A DNA stretch of 64,000 bases. It comes from Sulfuritalea sp. (lineage in GTDB: Bacteria; Pseudomonadota; Gammaproteobacteria; Burkholderiales; Rhodocyclaceae). The stretch is from the NCBI GenBank assembly GCA_022842325.1, contig JALHPU010000012.1, positions 49,921 through 113,920 of the forward strand, given 5' to 3'. Within the stretch, counting starts at the first letter, position 1. The number at the start of each line of letters is the position of its first letter. The position numbers were made by a program, and so were the translations under genes. Shown one piece after another: positions 17,792 to 26,609 of the stretch. The notes beneath the pieces are model-generated. The model ran no database searches, was not told where the DNA came from, and was given only the letters and a program-made list of their open reading frames with translations.

Positions 17792-18703
17792 TCAATTTTT
17801 GAATTTTCGCTGAACCAAATGATAATCTTCACCAAATGTGAGTAATGGATCATAAAATCGAATATAGCGACCCACTAGTATGTTATGAAGATCGCGGGCC
17901 ATTACACTATTTCTTAATGCGGAAGGGAATAACTGTTGAACGCGTTTAATAATGCGCCAAATCCAAGTACCAACTAGGGGAGCCGGTGCGCTTTCATTAG
18001 CGTGTGAACAATACTTGCGGATGTACAATTCCTTGGCTAACGAATGCCTTTCCATCAACCATTTATAGTGCTCCGAATCTGGATCATCCGACCAGTTTCG
18101 GTAGTGCAATAAGGCTACCTTCTTCGTATAAACCACTGAGTAGCCCGCATATAACACGTCCGCGGTTAGCGCTGGGTCTATTCCATAGTCGCGAAACTCT
18201 TCGGAAAATCCACCAATTTTTTTTAGCAGGTCCGTCGGCAGCATGCCTTGGTTGACATTCAAAATGCCTGCTGGCGATATTCCACCTATGTAAGGTGCAT
18301 TCCTAAACCGCCCCTGCTTATCCTTGGTTTTGAGTCCCACCAATCCTATCGCTGGGTTATTCTCCAAGATTGACAGCGCGCGATCAAGCCCGCCATCGAC
18401 GACCTCGTTGTCGTCACTAAGCCAAACTGTGTACGGTGCGGCGACAATCTGAAATACATCGTTGTAGGCTTTAGCTTGGCCCAATTTCTCACCCGCCAAA
18501 ATAGGGACAATACTCACCGAGGCTATGCCCCTCAAGTATTCGACGGTTCCATCTGTGGATCCGGCATCCGTTATGTATATTATGTAGGGTGCGGTTGTTT
18601 GATTAATGATACTTTGTACACAGCGCCGCAATTGATCAATGCGATTATATGTACCTAATACAACCGCTAACTTCGCTTCCGTAGGCGCTATCGAGGAACT
18701 CAT
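17792..18703 (-). CDS. glycosyltransferase family 2
   Basis: A 303-residue GT-A glycosyltransferase. LAVVLGTYNRIDQLRRCVQSIINQT is the GT2 opening, ITDAGSTDGTVEYL replaces the usual VDDGSTDG, and WLSDDNEVVDGGLDRAL supplies the DD(N) metal site. A later segment (GGFSEEFRDYGIDPALTADVLYAG) is the acceptor-side region with an acidic catalytic base candidate. ATG 18703 is the start. It belongs to the AT-rich core of the cluster, between the SGNH gene and the low-coding region. Specific sugar unknown. Confidence 0.83.
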   Translation of the reverse strand: MSSSIAPTEAKLAVVLGTYNRIDQLRRCVQSIINQTTAPYIIYITDAGSTDGTVEYLRGIASVSIVPILAGEKLGQAKAYNDVFQIVAAPYTVWLSDDNEVVDGGLDRALSILENNPAIGLVGLKTKDKQGRFRNAPYIGGISPAGILNVNQGMLPTDLLKKIGGFSEEFRDYGIDPALTADVLYAGYSVVYTKKVALLHYRNWSDDPDSEHYKWLMERHSLAKELYIRKYCSHANESAPAPLVGTWIWRIIKRVQQLFPSALRNSVMARDLHNILVGRYIRFYDPLLTFGEDYHLVQRKFKN

Positions 18704-18756
18704 ATTTCTTACCGGCGAAATCGAAAATAGTTAGAAATTCTGGCCACCAAATATCA

Positions 18757-19809
18757 TTACTGTTTTTGTGTCCACTCAAAAGCGATTTCCGCAATTAATC
18801 GATTGCCCTCATCAGTCAGATGAACACGATCTGCAAAAATCCATTTTCCAGAAAGAAATTTGTCGCTTGAGTTTAGATCTAGAAACTCCAAACCAGCGCT
18901 ATTGCAGAGGCTGGAAACGTCATTCACAAAGCGATTCTTCCAAGGAACCAAAATATCGGGTTTATGAACCGCATGCAAGAGACTTGGATGGTCGTCCCAA
19001 ATTTCAATCAGTTTTATCTCTTCCGCAGAGAACTTACGATCACACCACGCAGCAAAAGGCTGCAACATAAATAGGCATTTCCAGCCCATGGCGTTCCCTC
19101 TTTGGGCGATCAGCATAAGGTCCCTCGCCATGACTTCCAGCATTAGCTCATAGCGCCGCGGCATTGGGTTTTGATCAGTTATAGTGCCCTGTGGCCGATG
19201 TGTATTCAAAAGACAGAACTGTGGCTCGCCTACAAATGGCGCAACGTATCGACCACCACCTTGGTTCAACAGAGTGACTACCAGGTTGTTCCCGCCACTG
19301 ACAAAAACAACATACTTGACGTTGCAAGGCGCGTATTGGTCAAGGTTAATGCGTTCTTGGGAAAGATTCGATGCTCGGTGCGAAAAGTTGTACCACAGCA
19401 TTTGAGGAATCAAACCGTTCAATGCACTTGGTATCGTGCTTTCATCAGAACTGGCGCCAATACCATATGCGGTGCTATTCCCGCTAATGACGCCTATCGG
19501 CCCTTGAAAGTTGGTGACATCATCAAAATCCAGCAGGCGCTCTTTTTTAAGGCATCGACGAAAACCAAATTCGTCTGTATTCAACGTACGTGATTGATAA
19601 TTAGGCAAACTTCTCCGCATGATATATGGATACCACTCGAACCCTAATTGATCTGAATCAGCAAGCGACGGAATTATTTGATAGCGCTCCGGATGCCTCC
19701 CTAATGGTTTTGCTGGTACAAGCCTCGATTGATCGGTTGACTGCAAAACAATTTCAGACTTCTGTGAGTGTGGCGCTAATATATTCTTAAAGAAGCCAAA
19801 TGCTTTCAC
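18757..19809 (-). CDS. SGNH/GDSL-like hydrolase
   Basis: A 350-residue protein. The SGNH blocks can be traced: GVISGNSTAYGIGASSD (block I, with Ser in GNS instead of GDS), VVFVSGGNNLV (Gly and Asn of the oxyanion hole, block III) and DRVHLTDEGNRLIAEI near the C-terminus (Asp and His of the catalytic dyad, block V). No signal peptide is seen, so it is probably cytoplasmic. In glycan loci such proteins act as esterases or acyl transferases on sugar hydroxyls, which is the likely role here. GTG 19809 overlaps the upstream methyltransferase stop as GTGA. Family assignment is by motif; substrate unknown. Confidence 0.65.
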   Translation of the reverse strand: MKAFGFFKNILAPHSQKSEIVLQSTDQSRLVPAKPLGRHPERYQIIPSLADSDQLGFEWYPYIMRRSLPNYQSRTLNTDEFGFRRCLKKERLLDFDDVTNFQGPIGVISGNSTAYGIGASSDESTIPSALNGLIPQMLWYNFSHRASNLSQERINLDQYAPCNVKYVVFVSGGNNLVVTLLNQGGGRYVAPFVGEPQFCLLNTHRPQGTITDQNPMPRRYELMLEVMARDLMLIAQRGNAMGWKCLFMLQPFAAWCDRKFSAEEIKLIEIWDDHPSLLHAVHKPDILVPWKNRFVNDVSSLCNSAGLEFLDLNSSDKFLSGKWIFADRVHLTDEGNRLIAEIAFEWTQKQ

Positions 19810-20855
19810 TCAGCGTCCTCAAGCACATTCTCGATCTTTGTAGGAACGAAGGTGGAGGAATTGATACCATCTATATGAACTACTAGGCACGTATTTCTTA
19901 TACGGAAAAGCAACTTCTCCTTGCTCAATTCACAAAGATACCGAGAAACTCCCGGACTTTTAGGGGCGAAATCATGCCAAATCACTAGGCCACCGGGTGC
20001 GAGCATGGTGAAAGATTTTTCGCTGTCGTTCTTAACGCCATCGTAACTATGATCGGCATCGATGAAGATGAAGTCCATCTGATGGGCATAGGGCTTCGGA
20101 TCGAATTTGCGGGAATCGCAGTAGATTTGCTCGATCCTAGATTTAACAGAGCTCGCTTCAATTAGGCGTCCGATATAGGGGCCGTATCTGGGATCAGCCT
20201 CAGGGGGAAGGTTTAGCGTAAATACCTTCGTGCGTTCGCTCACACCTGCTAGGCCACACGTAGTTCGACCAAGGTAAGTACCAAACTCGAAGATTCTTTG
20301 GGCATTCCGATACTTCGCCATTCCGACCACAAACATCATGTCCATATGGTTTGGGTGATGACTGGCCTCATTGCTGATGCTAAGTGGAAGTTCAATGTTC
20401 CCAATCCCATCAAACAATTCGGCGCAAAAAATTTCAATGATGGCACTACGCTTTAGAAGATCGTCGAATCCGATCTGAGAAAGAAACTGATTGAAGTTAT
20501 TCCCGAATTCCTGTTCCAATTCGTTGGTTAAAACGAGTTGGCGAAGCCGATCACTGTGGGCTTTATCCGTTAACATCAAACACTTAGCCATGATTGAATG
20601 CATCAATAAGTAAGCAGTCTCGTTCATCGATAGCAATATCCTCTCGAAGCGCCCAACTAAGCCCTGATGCAACACTAAAATCTCAGCAAACATCGTCAAA
20701 AGGATCCTCGAAGCCTTCTCATTCTCAAAACTTTGCCCCGGAGAAGAATTTTTCTTAGCCACAATCGCTGCTATGGCGCTATCAAATTCCGGAAAGAGGG
20801 ATCGCCTTAAGTTGCGCTTGATTCTATTAATCATAGGATGAGGTATTTTTTCCAT
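19806..20855 (-). CDS. class I methyltransferase with long N-terminal domain (Methyltransf_24-like)
   Basis: About 349 residues. The first ~170 residues are mainly helical with no recognised motif. The C-terminal domain has RIFEFGTYLGRTTCGLAG (SAM motif I), DFIFIDADHSYDGVKNDSEK (the IDADHSYxxVxxD signature of the Methyltransf_24/cephalosporin-hydroxylase-like group) and LAPGGLVIWHDF. ATG 20855 overlaps the wzt stop by 29 bases; ATG 20834 is an alternative with an 8-base overlap. Its position directly after wzt matches systems where a methyltransferase caps the non-reducing end of an ABC-exported O-antigen and Wzt's C-terminal domain reads that cap. That connection is inferred. Confidence 0.75.
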   Translation of the reverse strand: MEKIPHPMINRIKRNLRRSLFPEFDSAIAAIVAKKNSSPGQSFENEKASRILLTMFAEILVLHQGLVGRFERILLSMNETAYLLMHSIMAKCLMLTDKAHSDRLRQLVLTNELEQEFGNNFNQFLSQIGFDDLLKRSAIIEIFCAELFDGIGNIELPLSISNEASHHPNHMDMMFVVGMAKYRNAQRIFEFGTYLGRTTCGLAGVSERTKVFTLNLPPEADPRYGPYIGRLIEASSVKSRIEQIYCDSRKFDPKPYAHQMDFIFIDADHSYDGVKNDSEKSFTMLAPGGLVIWHDFAPKSPGVSRYLCELSKEKLLFRIRNTCLVVHIDGINSSTFVPTKIENVLEDAE

Positions 20856-22122
20856 CGCTGAATTCGATGTTAAATTTAACAAGCATGTCTCCCATTTGCT
20901 GAGGTGGCAAGCGCCCTGACCCAAAATAGTCTGCGTCGTTTATGACAATTCGTTTGGCCGAGACAATTTTGTCCATTGTCAATCGGTTGATGATGCAACC
21001 CAAATCCAGATCGTAAATACCTGGGAGCAACGGTAAGCTATTAATACTAAATAATATTTCACCAGAAGAGCCAACCGTACTCGGCACCAAGTTGGGGAGA
21101 ACTTCACTTGGCATACCGAACAATCGTTGCCCCTTGTCATTTTTGAAGACTATCGCGAGATTCATGTCCCGGATATTCCCGATTTTTTCCGGCGTACAGG
21201 TGTATCGCAGGCCTATCACGAGCGCTTGCCCAGAGACCACCTCATTGCATGGGCGAAGGGCAGCGTCATAAAATGATATTTCGGTAAAATGAAAGTCGCC
21301 AGTCCCGGTGCGATCGTGTCGTGAACCAAGGGACTGCGACTGAGCAGGTATCATGGCTTGGTAATATGAAGCAATACCGGTCTCGGTGTCTCCGAAAAAT
21401 CTGACCCGCCCTTGGTCGAGCCAGAGAACCTTGGTACATGTGTTTGAGATTGCACTCAGGTTGTGACTGACAAAGAGTACCGTGCGATCCCCGCTCACCA
21501 TTTCTGAAAACCGGTTTAGGCATTTCTGTTGAAAGGCCAAGTCCCCGACAGCCAGGACCTCATCAACGAACAAGACATCAGGATCAAGGTGCGCTGCTAC
21601 GGAAAAAGCTAGGCGACTATACATGCCGCTTGAGTAGTGCTTCACTGGTGTGTCGATGAACTTTGCGACCCCCGAAAACTCCACTATTTCATCAAGTTTA
21701 GCTACGATTGCCTTTCGGGTGAGTCCGTGCAGGGAAGCATTTAGAAAAATATTCTCCCGCCCGGAGAGGTTGGCGTTGAAGCCTGTCCCGACTTCCAGCA
21801 ATGAACTCACCCTTCCGCGGATAGTCGCACCGCCACTTGTCGGCGAAATGATTCGCGAAAGAACCTTGAGTAGAGTACTTTTACCTGCACCATTCGAGCC
21901 GATGATGCCTACTACTTCGCCGCTGTTAACGAAAAAGGAAACATCTTTCAGAGGCCAGAACGTCTCCCGGTTTCTTATTAGCGGCGGAATTGGCAGCCCA
22001 CGAAGCTTGCGGTACGGCCAATGAACCAATTGTCTAGCCATGCCGCCCAAGGTAGCGGACCCACCCGAACCGATTTGATAGCTTTTAGATATCCCCTCGA
22101 CTTCAATTACCTGGTGGCTCAT
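20827..22122 (-). CDS. wzt: O-antigen/polysaccharide ABC exporter ATP-binding protein with Wzt C-terminal domain
   Basis: A 431-residue protein. Walker A GSNGAGKS is at 75-82, the signature is YSSGMYSRLAFSVA, Walker B is DPDVLFVDEVLAVGD, and the H-loop is in LFVSHNLSAI. After residue ~265 a separate beta-rich domain of about 160 residues follows, as in Wzt proteins that recognise the terminal modification of the glycan (for example E. coli O9a). ATG 22122 follows the wzm stop by three bases. It powers export of undecaprenyl-diphosphate-linked polysaccharide across the inner membrane with Wzm. Presence of the C-terminal domain implies that chain-end capping is coupled to export. Confidence 0.93.
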   Translation of the reverse strand: MSHQVIEVEGISKSYQIGSGGSATLGGMARQLVHWPYRKLRGLPIPPLIRNRETFWPLKDVSFFVNSGEVVGIIGSNGAGKSTLLKVLSRIISPTSGGATIRGRVSSLLEVGTGFNANLSGRENIFLNASLHGLTRKAIVAKLDEIVEFSGVAKFIDTPVKHYSSGMYSRLAFSVAAHLDPDVLFVDEVLAVGDLAFQQKCLNRFSEMVSGDRTVLFVSHNLSAISNTCTKVLWLDQGRVRFFGDTETGIASYYQAMIPAQSQSLGSRHDRTGTGDFHFTEISFYDAALRPCNEVVSGQALVIGLRYTCTPEKIGNIRDMNLAIVFKNDKGQRLFGMPSEVLPNLVPSTVGSSGEILFSINSLPLLPGIYDLDLGCIINRLTMDKIVSAKRIVINDADYFGSGRLPPQQMGDMLVKFNIEFSDGKNTSSYD

Positions 22123-22125
22123 TTC

Positions 22126-22956
22126 TCAGATCGCCTCAACCATTTCATGTTCATGCTTCCTGTACATGTAAAGACCAACAATAAATGACACAGCGGCGAA
22201 TGCCAACGAGTAGCACCACATCGCCCAGGGGAACGGTCCATCTGCAAACATGGCTGAACGCCAGCCAAGCAGTGCCCCGACCATGGGGTTTGCGTAGTAC
22301 AGGGTTCTGAGATCTTCGGGAATCATTGTCGGAGAGAAAATAACCGGCGATACAAACATCCCGACATACAGCATAAATTCCAACACTTTCTGAAAGTCCC
22401 TGAGACGCAGGGTCACTGTCGCGATGATCAATCCGATGCCCATTGCTGTAAGCATCACAATAAGCAGCGTGGGAATGAGCATGAGTATCTGCCACCCCGG
22501 ATAAATTGCAAAATATATCATCATGAGTATCAGCGGTACCAATGCCACCCCTAGATCAACGAGGTTCGCTATTAGGGGTACCGTAGGCGTCAGTAATCGA
22601 GGGATGTATATTTTTGTAAGGAGCGAGGCATTCGCGCGAATGTTTACCGAGACGTCAATTGCCGTTTCCATGAAGTAATACCACAGGATCAAACCGCTGT
22701 AGATATACAGTACGTAAGGTATGTGGACACCGGTCTTGGCTTCCGACCATTTCTTGAAGAGAGAAAATATCAAGACATACATCAAAGGCCGCGCACAAAC
22801 CCAAACGAACCAGAAGTACATCTCTCCGAACGACGCCCTGATTTTTTTCCAGACCAACATCCTGAACATGTAGCGGGCACGCCAGTATTCTTGCGGGTCT
22901 ATAGCCAGCAGTGTGGTGGCCGGTTTTATTCGAATAATGGTCTTGTCGTCGCTCAT
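22126..22956 (-). CDS. wzm: O-antigen/polysaccharide ABC exporter permease
   Basis: A 276-residue ABC-2 type permease with six hydrophobic segments. The N-terminal ARYMFRMLVWKKIRASFGEMYFWFVWVCARPLMYVLIFSLF and the later SPVIFSPTMIPEDLRTLYYANPM (the SPVxxxxxxxPxxLRxLYxxNP motif) are characteristic of Wzm/TagG permeases. It forms the channel through which the lipid-linked polysaccharide leaves the cytoplasm with Wzt. Its presence, and the absence of a Wzx/Wzy pair in the window, points to the ABC-transporter-dependent assembly route for this cluster. Start ATG 22956; the upstream GT4 gene ends 16 bases before. Confidence 0.93.
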   Translation of the reverse strand: MSDDKTIIRIKPATTLLAIDPQEYWRARYMFRMLVWKKIRASFGEMYFWFVWVCARPLMYVLIFSLFKKWSEAKTGVHIPYVLYIYSGLILWYYFMETAIDVSVNIRANASLLTKIYIPRLLTPTVPLIANLVDLGVALVPLILMMIYFAIYPGWQILMLIPTLLIVMLTAMGIGLIIATVTLRLRDFQKVLEFMLYVGMFVSPVIFSPTMIPEDLRTLYYANPMVGALLGWRSAMFADGPFPWAMWCYSLAFAAVSFIVGLYMYRKHEHEMVEAI

Positions 22957-22972
22957 TGGTCAAATCGTCTTA

Positions 22973-24202
22973 TTAAAACAGCCGGGCATCAGCCGTCTGC
23001 CGCGTCGCCACGGCGGCTCTCATGATCTCGAGAAACTGCCGAGCGTAAGCCAAACTACGCTCATTTCCTGCCAAGCGTCCCGCGTGCTCCGCGGCACTAT
23101 CTGGACCTGCACATGCAGTTGTCCACGCATCCGCCAGTACGTCGGCGAGGTGCTGGGGATTGCCAACCTCAAAAAGGCGCGCCTGAGGATGGCTCTGCTC
23201 TCGGTGGACTTCAATGTCAGAAAGGATGATCGGCTTGCCCAACGCGCGAGCATCCTCGACCGTGGTGCTCCACCCTTCAAAGCGCGATGGTTGCAGGACA
23301 AGTGCCGCCCGTCGAAATACCTGGATTTGGGCGTGGCGTGGCAACAAACCGAGTTGGTAGACCTGCTCAGTTAGTCGGTTTACCTCCAACAGATTCTTCA
23401 GGACCTGCCCGTGGGCGCTATTGCGATAGTCGCCCGCACTGCCTGTACACACCAAAGGAATGGAAATCCCTTGCTGTCTAAGGATTCCTAGCGCCTGAAA
23501 TGCCGTGTCGAAACCCTTGTGCTGCCACATCTGGTTAGGCAGATAGACGAATTTTTCCGGAAGCCCATAACTGGAGCACACCCGGGGCACGTCAGCAGCA
23601 TAGTCACTGTCTTCCAAAGTCGTTGCGAACGGAAGGACGCGCACATCCTTGCCGGCATACGTCGGAAAGAACCGATAGAAGTCGGCCTTAACCGCATTGC
23701 TGCTGAGTACCAGAATACCCTCTTCGTTGAACATTCTTTCGTACATGGCGTCGCGCTTTTGCCGTTCGTCATCGGAAAAGTATTCCGGATAATGCTTGTA
23801 TTGAAAATCAGGCACCCAATAAACCTTACTAGCAGGGCCGGGGAGATTTGGTCCCTTCGCGGGAAACGCTACCGCGCATTGATCGGACAACAGTACGTTA
23901 TTGGAAATATCACGACGAACTGCACGCCGAACCAGTCGGCGCAGCACATTGAGCGCCCTGTATGCGAGCTTGTATCTTCCGTGCAACGGTCGATCAATAA
24001 CAACATTCGGTAAGCTTGAGAACTCCTCTTCGAATCCCTGGTTCGCATTCTTGCGGCCGATTTGAAGAATAATCTCCGGTCGTTCGTGTTCCGGGAGAAG
24101 TGCTAATGCACGCAATAGATTGCGCGTGTATTGGACCCCCCCCATCCAATGAATGCCGCCGGTCAGATAAATCAGTACCTTCAATGAAGCTTCTTGAACC
24201 AT
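22973..24202 (-). CDS. glycosyltransferase family 4 (GT-B)
   Basis: A 409-residue GT-B glycosyltransferase. The N-domain begins LKVLIYLTGGIHWMGGVQYTRNLL with the glycine-rich donor-loop motif of this family. The C-domain has VYLPNQMWQHKGFDTAFQAL and LQPSRFEGWSTTVEDARALGKPIILS (the E-x7-E donor-phosphate segment). ATG 24202 overlaps the upstream SDR stop by 22 bases; TTG 24184 would instead give the tight TTGA overlap common in this locus, and would start LKVLIYLTGG directly. It likely adds a hexose to the growing chain on the cytoplasmic side. Confidence 0.85.
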   Translation of the reverse strand: MVQEASLKVLIYLTGGIHWMGGVQYTRNLLRALALLPEHERPEIILQIGRKNANQGFEEEFSSLPNVVIDRPLHGRYKLAYRALNVLRRLVRRAVRRDISNNVLLSDQCAVAFPAKGPNLPGPASKVYWVPDFQYKHYPEYFSDDERQKRDAMYERMFNEEGILVLSSNAVKADFYRFFPTYAGKDVRVLPFATTLEDSDYAADVPRVCSSYGLPEKFVYLPNQMWQHKGFDTAFQALGILRQQGISIPLVCTGSAGDYRNSAHGQVLKNLLEVNRLTEQVYQLGLLPRHAQIQVFRRAALVLQPSRFEGWSTTVEDARALGKPIILSDIEVHREQSHPQARLFEVGNPQHLADVLADAWTTACAGPDSAAEHAGRLAGNERSLAYARQFLEIMRAAVATRQTADARLF

Positions 24203-25104
24203 TGCACGTATTCAGTAATGCCGCGTATCAAATTCATGGAAGGATGGAAACCATGCGAGACAAGTAGGTCAACGTTGGCACGCCAATTTTTGGGGTCACC
24301 AATCCTGCTTGCCCCGGAAAAAATCAGGCGTTCCGTTGAGACGCCGAATTCGGTAAGCAACCGACTGGCAAGGAAAGCGATCGTAGTTTCATTACCCGAC
24401 GCAACATTGTAAATTTCTCCGGCACAGTCGCCCTTGCGCAAAATGGTGAGGGCCGCAGCTGCGACATCGTCGGCGTGAACAAAGTCGCGAGTTTCGCTTC
24501 CATCGCCCCCTAATTCGACCCCCTCCCCCTCTCGACATTTGCAGCAGATATCCCAGAGAATTTGCTTCTTCAATCCAGCACCATAGGCTGAAAAGATACG
24601 CATTGCGGAAGTTTTGAGCCCGTAAATCTCCGTGTATTCACGTGCTAGCAATTCGCACAACCATTTGTGGTAGCCGTATGGCGAGATCGGTTGAGGCGTG
24701 GCGGATTCGGATATGGGAAGGAATTTTGGCTGCCCATAAACCGCAGCACTTGAAGCGAGAAGAACCCGCGTCTCCGGCGAGCTGCGTCGTACTTGGTCAA
24801 GCACTGCCGAGAACAGCCCCGTGGAACGATTGAAGTCGTCTCTCGGCTCGATAAACGAACGACGCACATCCGCGTTTCCCGCGAAATGCACCAAGTATGT
24901 TGGGCGATATTCGACAAGCACCCGCGTGAGATCATTCTCGAGGTGCTGAGTTTGAAAAAATGACAGAAAGGGAGAGTGATCGCATGGAGATACCCAATCC
25001 ATGCCGATGACGTGCAGCCCACAACGAGCGCTAAGGCGAGCCAATGCGGTGCCGAGGAAACCCGCAGCTCCAGTTAGAAGAATTGTTTCTGATCCTGCTA
25101 CCAT
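24181..25104 (-). CDS. NAD-dependent nucleotide-sugar epimerase/dehydratase (extended SDR)
   Basis: A 307-residue extended SDR. ILLTGAAGFLGTALARL gives the TGxxGxxG cofactor site; LLASSAAVYGQPKF carries the catalytic Ser and YGYHKWLCELL the YxxxK pair. The remaining pattern is that of UDP-glucose 4-epimerase-like enzymes. The start (ATG 25104) overlaps the upstream methyltransferase stop by seven bases. It sits within a GT4-methyltransferase group, so a role in making a sugar for the same chain is likely. Exact reaction is not deducible from sequence. Confidence 0.85.
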   Translation of the reverse strand: MVAGSETILLTGAAGFLGTALARLSARCGLHVIGMDWVSPCDHSPFLSFFQTQHLENDLTRVLVEYRPTYLVHFAGNADVRRSFIEPRDDFNRSTGLFSAVLDQVRRSSPETRVLLASSAAVYGQPKFLPISESATPQPISPYGYHKWLCELLAREYTEIYGLKTSAMRIFSAYGAGLKKQILWDICCKCREGEGVELGGDGSETRDFVHADDVAAAALTILRKGDCAGEIYNVASGNETTIAFLASRLLTEFGVSTERLIFSGASRIGDPKNWRANVDLLVSHGFHPSMNLIRGITEYVQWFKKLH

Positions 25105-25922
25105 TTCCGCAATGCGAATCCCACGCCGTACCCGATTTCCTTGCAGGTCCAGGAAGTGAAACGCGGATCGTCAACGACTAGCTTCTCCCAGACTTCTTGC
25201 AAGTACATATGCTTGGGATGGCAAAGATCATCGAAAACGATTGCGCCACCAACTTTGATGCGGGGGAGTACATCACACAAGTCCTCAGCTGCTCCGGCAT
25301 ACGTATGGTCGCCGTCCACCGTAACGATGTCGAAAGCCAGGGAAGGGTTTTCTCCAAAGAACTTCTTCAGGGTGTGGTGCGAATTCCCGTTGTGAAATTC
25401 CCGCCGTCCAGTATGTCCAATTTTCAGCAGTTCGGCTGCAACCAGATCCTCGCCCGGATTCGCCATCCCGGCATAGTTGGTTACCCACATGTCGAACATG
25501 TAGGCATTGCATTGAGGCGCTTTTGATGCAACCGCACACACACTGCGCCCCCTCCTGACGCCGATCTCAAGATAATTCTCCGGCTTTAGCGTCTCGGCCA
25601 GAGCAAGTAGCACAGTCACGATATCGGCGTAACGCCAATCACTACCAAACCGCGTTAGCCCCTCTTGATAGTAGCCTGCCAGATAAATGCAGTAGTCATC
25701 CATATCCAGTTGCTTGATCAGGCGCAGAGCATCTTCGGTATATTGCTGCCGCAGCGCCTTCTCGGCCAATGCCTCGGCGGACAGCATCAGCGGTGGATAC
25801 CACTCGATCTCGCCTTCGCCCCGATAGCAAACAGATGCGTTACGCTGCTTCATCGGTGAATACTCCGGAACCCGGACTGTTTGGCCCCCGGCTTGTTTGG
25901 CCTTCTTGAATCGTTCCAACAT
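25098..25922 (-). CDS. class I SAM-dependent methyltransferase (Methyltransf_24-like)
   Basis: A 274-residue protein whose N-terminal ~85 residues are not assigned and whose C-terminal part is a methyltransferase: NYLEIGVRRGRSVCAVASKAP (motif I), DIVTVDGDHTYAGAAEDL (the VDGDHTYxxxxxDL signature) and VGGAIVFDDL. The organisation resembles the other Methyltransf_24-like gene at 19806-20855 but the N-terminus differs. It is the fourth methyltransferase of the cluster. Its stop overlaps the ATG of the SDR gene and the hexapeptide acyltransferase gene ends 15 bases upstream of its start. Target not known; sugar O-methylation likely. Confidence 0.78.
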   Translation of the reverse strand: MLERFKKAKQAGGQTVRVPEYSPMKQRNASVCYRGEGEIEWYPPLMLSAEALAEKALRQQYTEDALRLIKQLDMDDYCIYLAGYYQEGLTRFGSDWRYADIVTVLLALAETLKPENYLEIGVRRGRSVCAVASKAPQCNAYMFDMWVTNYAGMANPGEDLVAAELLKIGHTGRREFHNGNSHHTLKKFFGENPSLAFDIVTVDGDHTYAGAAEDLCDVLPRIKVGGAIVFDDLCHPKHMYLQEVWEKLVVDDPRFTSWTCKEIGYGVGFALRKW

Positions 25923-25937
25923 AATGCCTCTGTCCTT

Positions 25938-26609
25938 TCAAGCCATACGGCCGAGCATGTCAATATGTCTCAACTCTGGTCCGACAACCAGGGTGTCGGG
26001 AGGTACGTCCTTGGAGATGACGCACCCGGCGCCAATCACAGCCCGATCACCGATAGTCACCCCTTTAAGAATTATGCTTCCCAGCCCAAGCCAGCAGTGT
26101 TCGCCAATGACGACGGGCGCGCTAGGAATAGAATAATTACCCACATTTCTGCTCCCGAGCAGCTTGCGGAAATGGCTTTGGCGCTCCAACCACGGAAGTG
26201 GATGGGATGTGTTGTCGAAAATCTGCACCCCATGTGCAATCAAGGTTCCATCGCCAATCGCAATGCTTTCCGCAGCGCTGATGATCGTGTTGTCGCCGAT
26301 ATACACCTCCGCACCAACCTTTAGCTTGCCAGCTGGCTCGACGCGGAGAATGCCTTTACATACGGTATTTTCACCTATATTGACGGCGCCCTTTTTATTC
26401 TTGTTGACCAATCTGGCATTTCCGCCAAGCCGCACTCCCTCCGCGCATACAGAAGCGCCCCGCCACGTTCGCCACAATCTTCGCAGACAATAGTTTCCAT
26501 ACCATTTTTCTGCCAAATGAAATAACCAGTCAATCAAGAATAGGCGGCGGACGAATGGCTCCTTGTAAGCCCCTCCGCTCGCGAAGGCATGTCCCCAATG
26601 TGGCTTCAA
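25938..26609 (-). CDS. hexapeptide-repeat (left-handed beta-helix) O-/N-acyltransferase
   Basis: About 223 residues. From residue ~65 on it shows hexapeptide repeats (VNIGENTVCKGILRVEPAGKLKVGAEVYIGDNTIIS) with the LbH loop IAHGVQIFDNTSHP containing the catalytic His region, then VVIGEHCWLGLGSIILKGVTIGDRAVIGAGCVISKDVPP, typical of maltose/galactoside O-acetyltransferase-like enzymes. The frame is open to 26675 but inside the preceding gene; TTG 26609 gives a TTGA overlap with that gene's stop and no internal ATG exists, so I place the start there. Likely acetylates a sugar in the glycan; substrate unknown. Confidence 0.78.
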   Translation of the reverse strand: MKPHWGHAFASGGAYKEPFVRRLFLIDWLFHLAEKWYGNYCLRRLWRTWRGASVCAEGVRLGGNARLVNKNKKGAVNIGENTVCKGILRVEPAGKLKVGAEVYIGDNTIISAAESIAIGDGTLIAHGVQIFDNTSHPLPWLERQSHFRKLLGSRNVGNYSIPSAPVVIGEHCWLGLGSIILKGVTIGDRAVIGAGCVISKDVPPDTLVVGPELRHIDMLGRMA

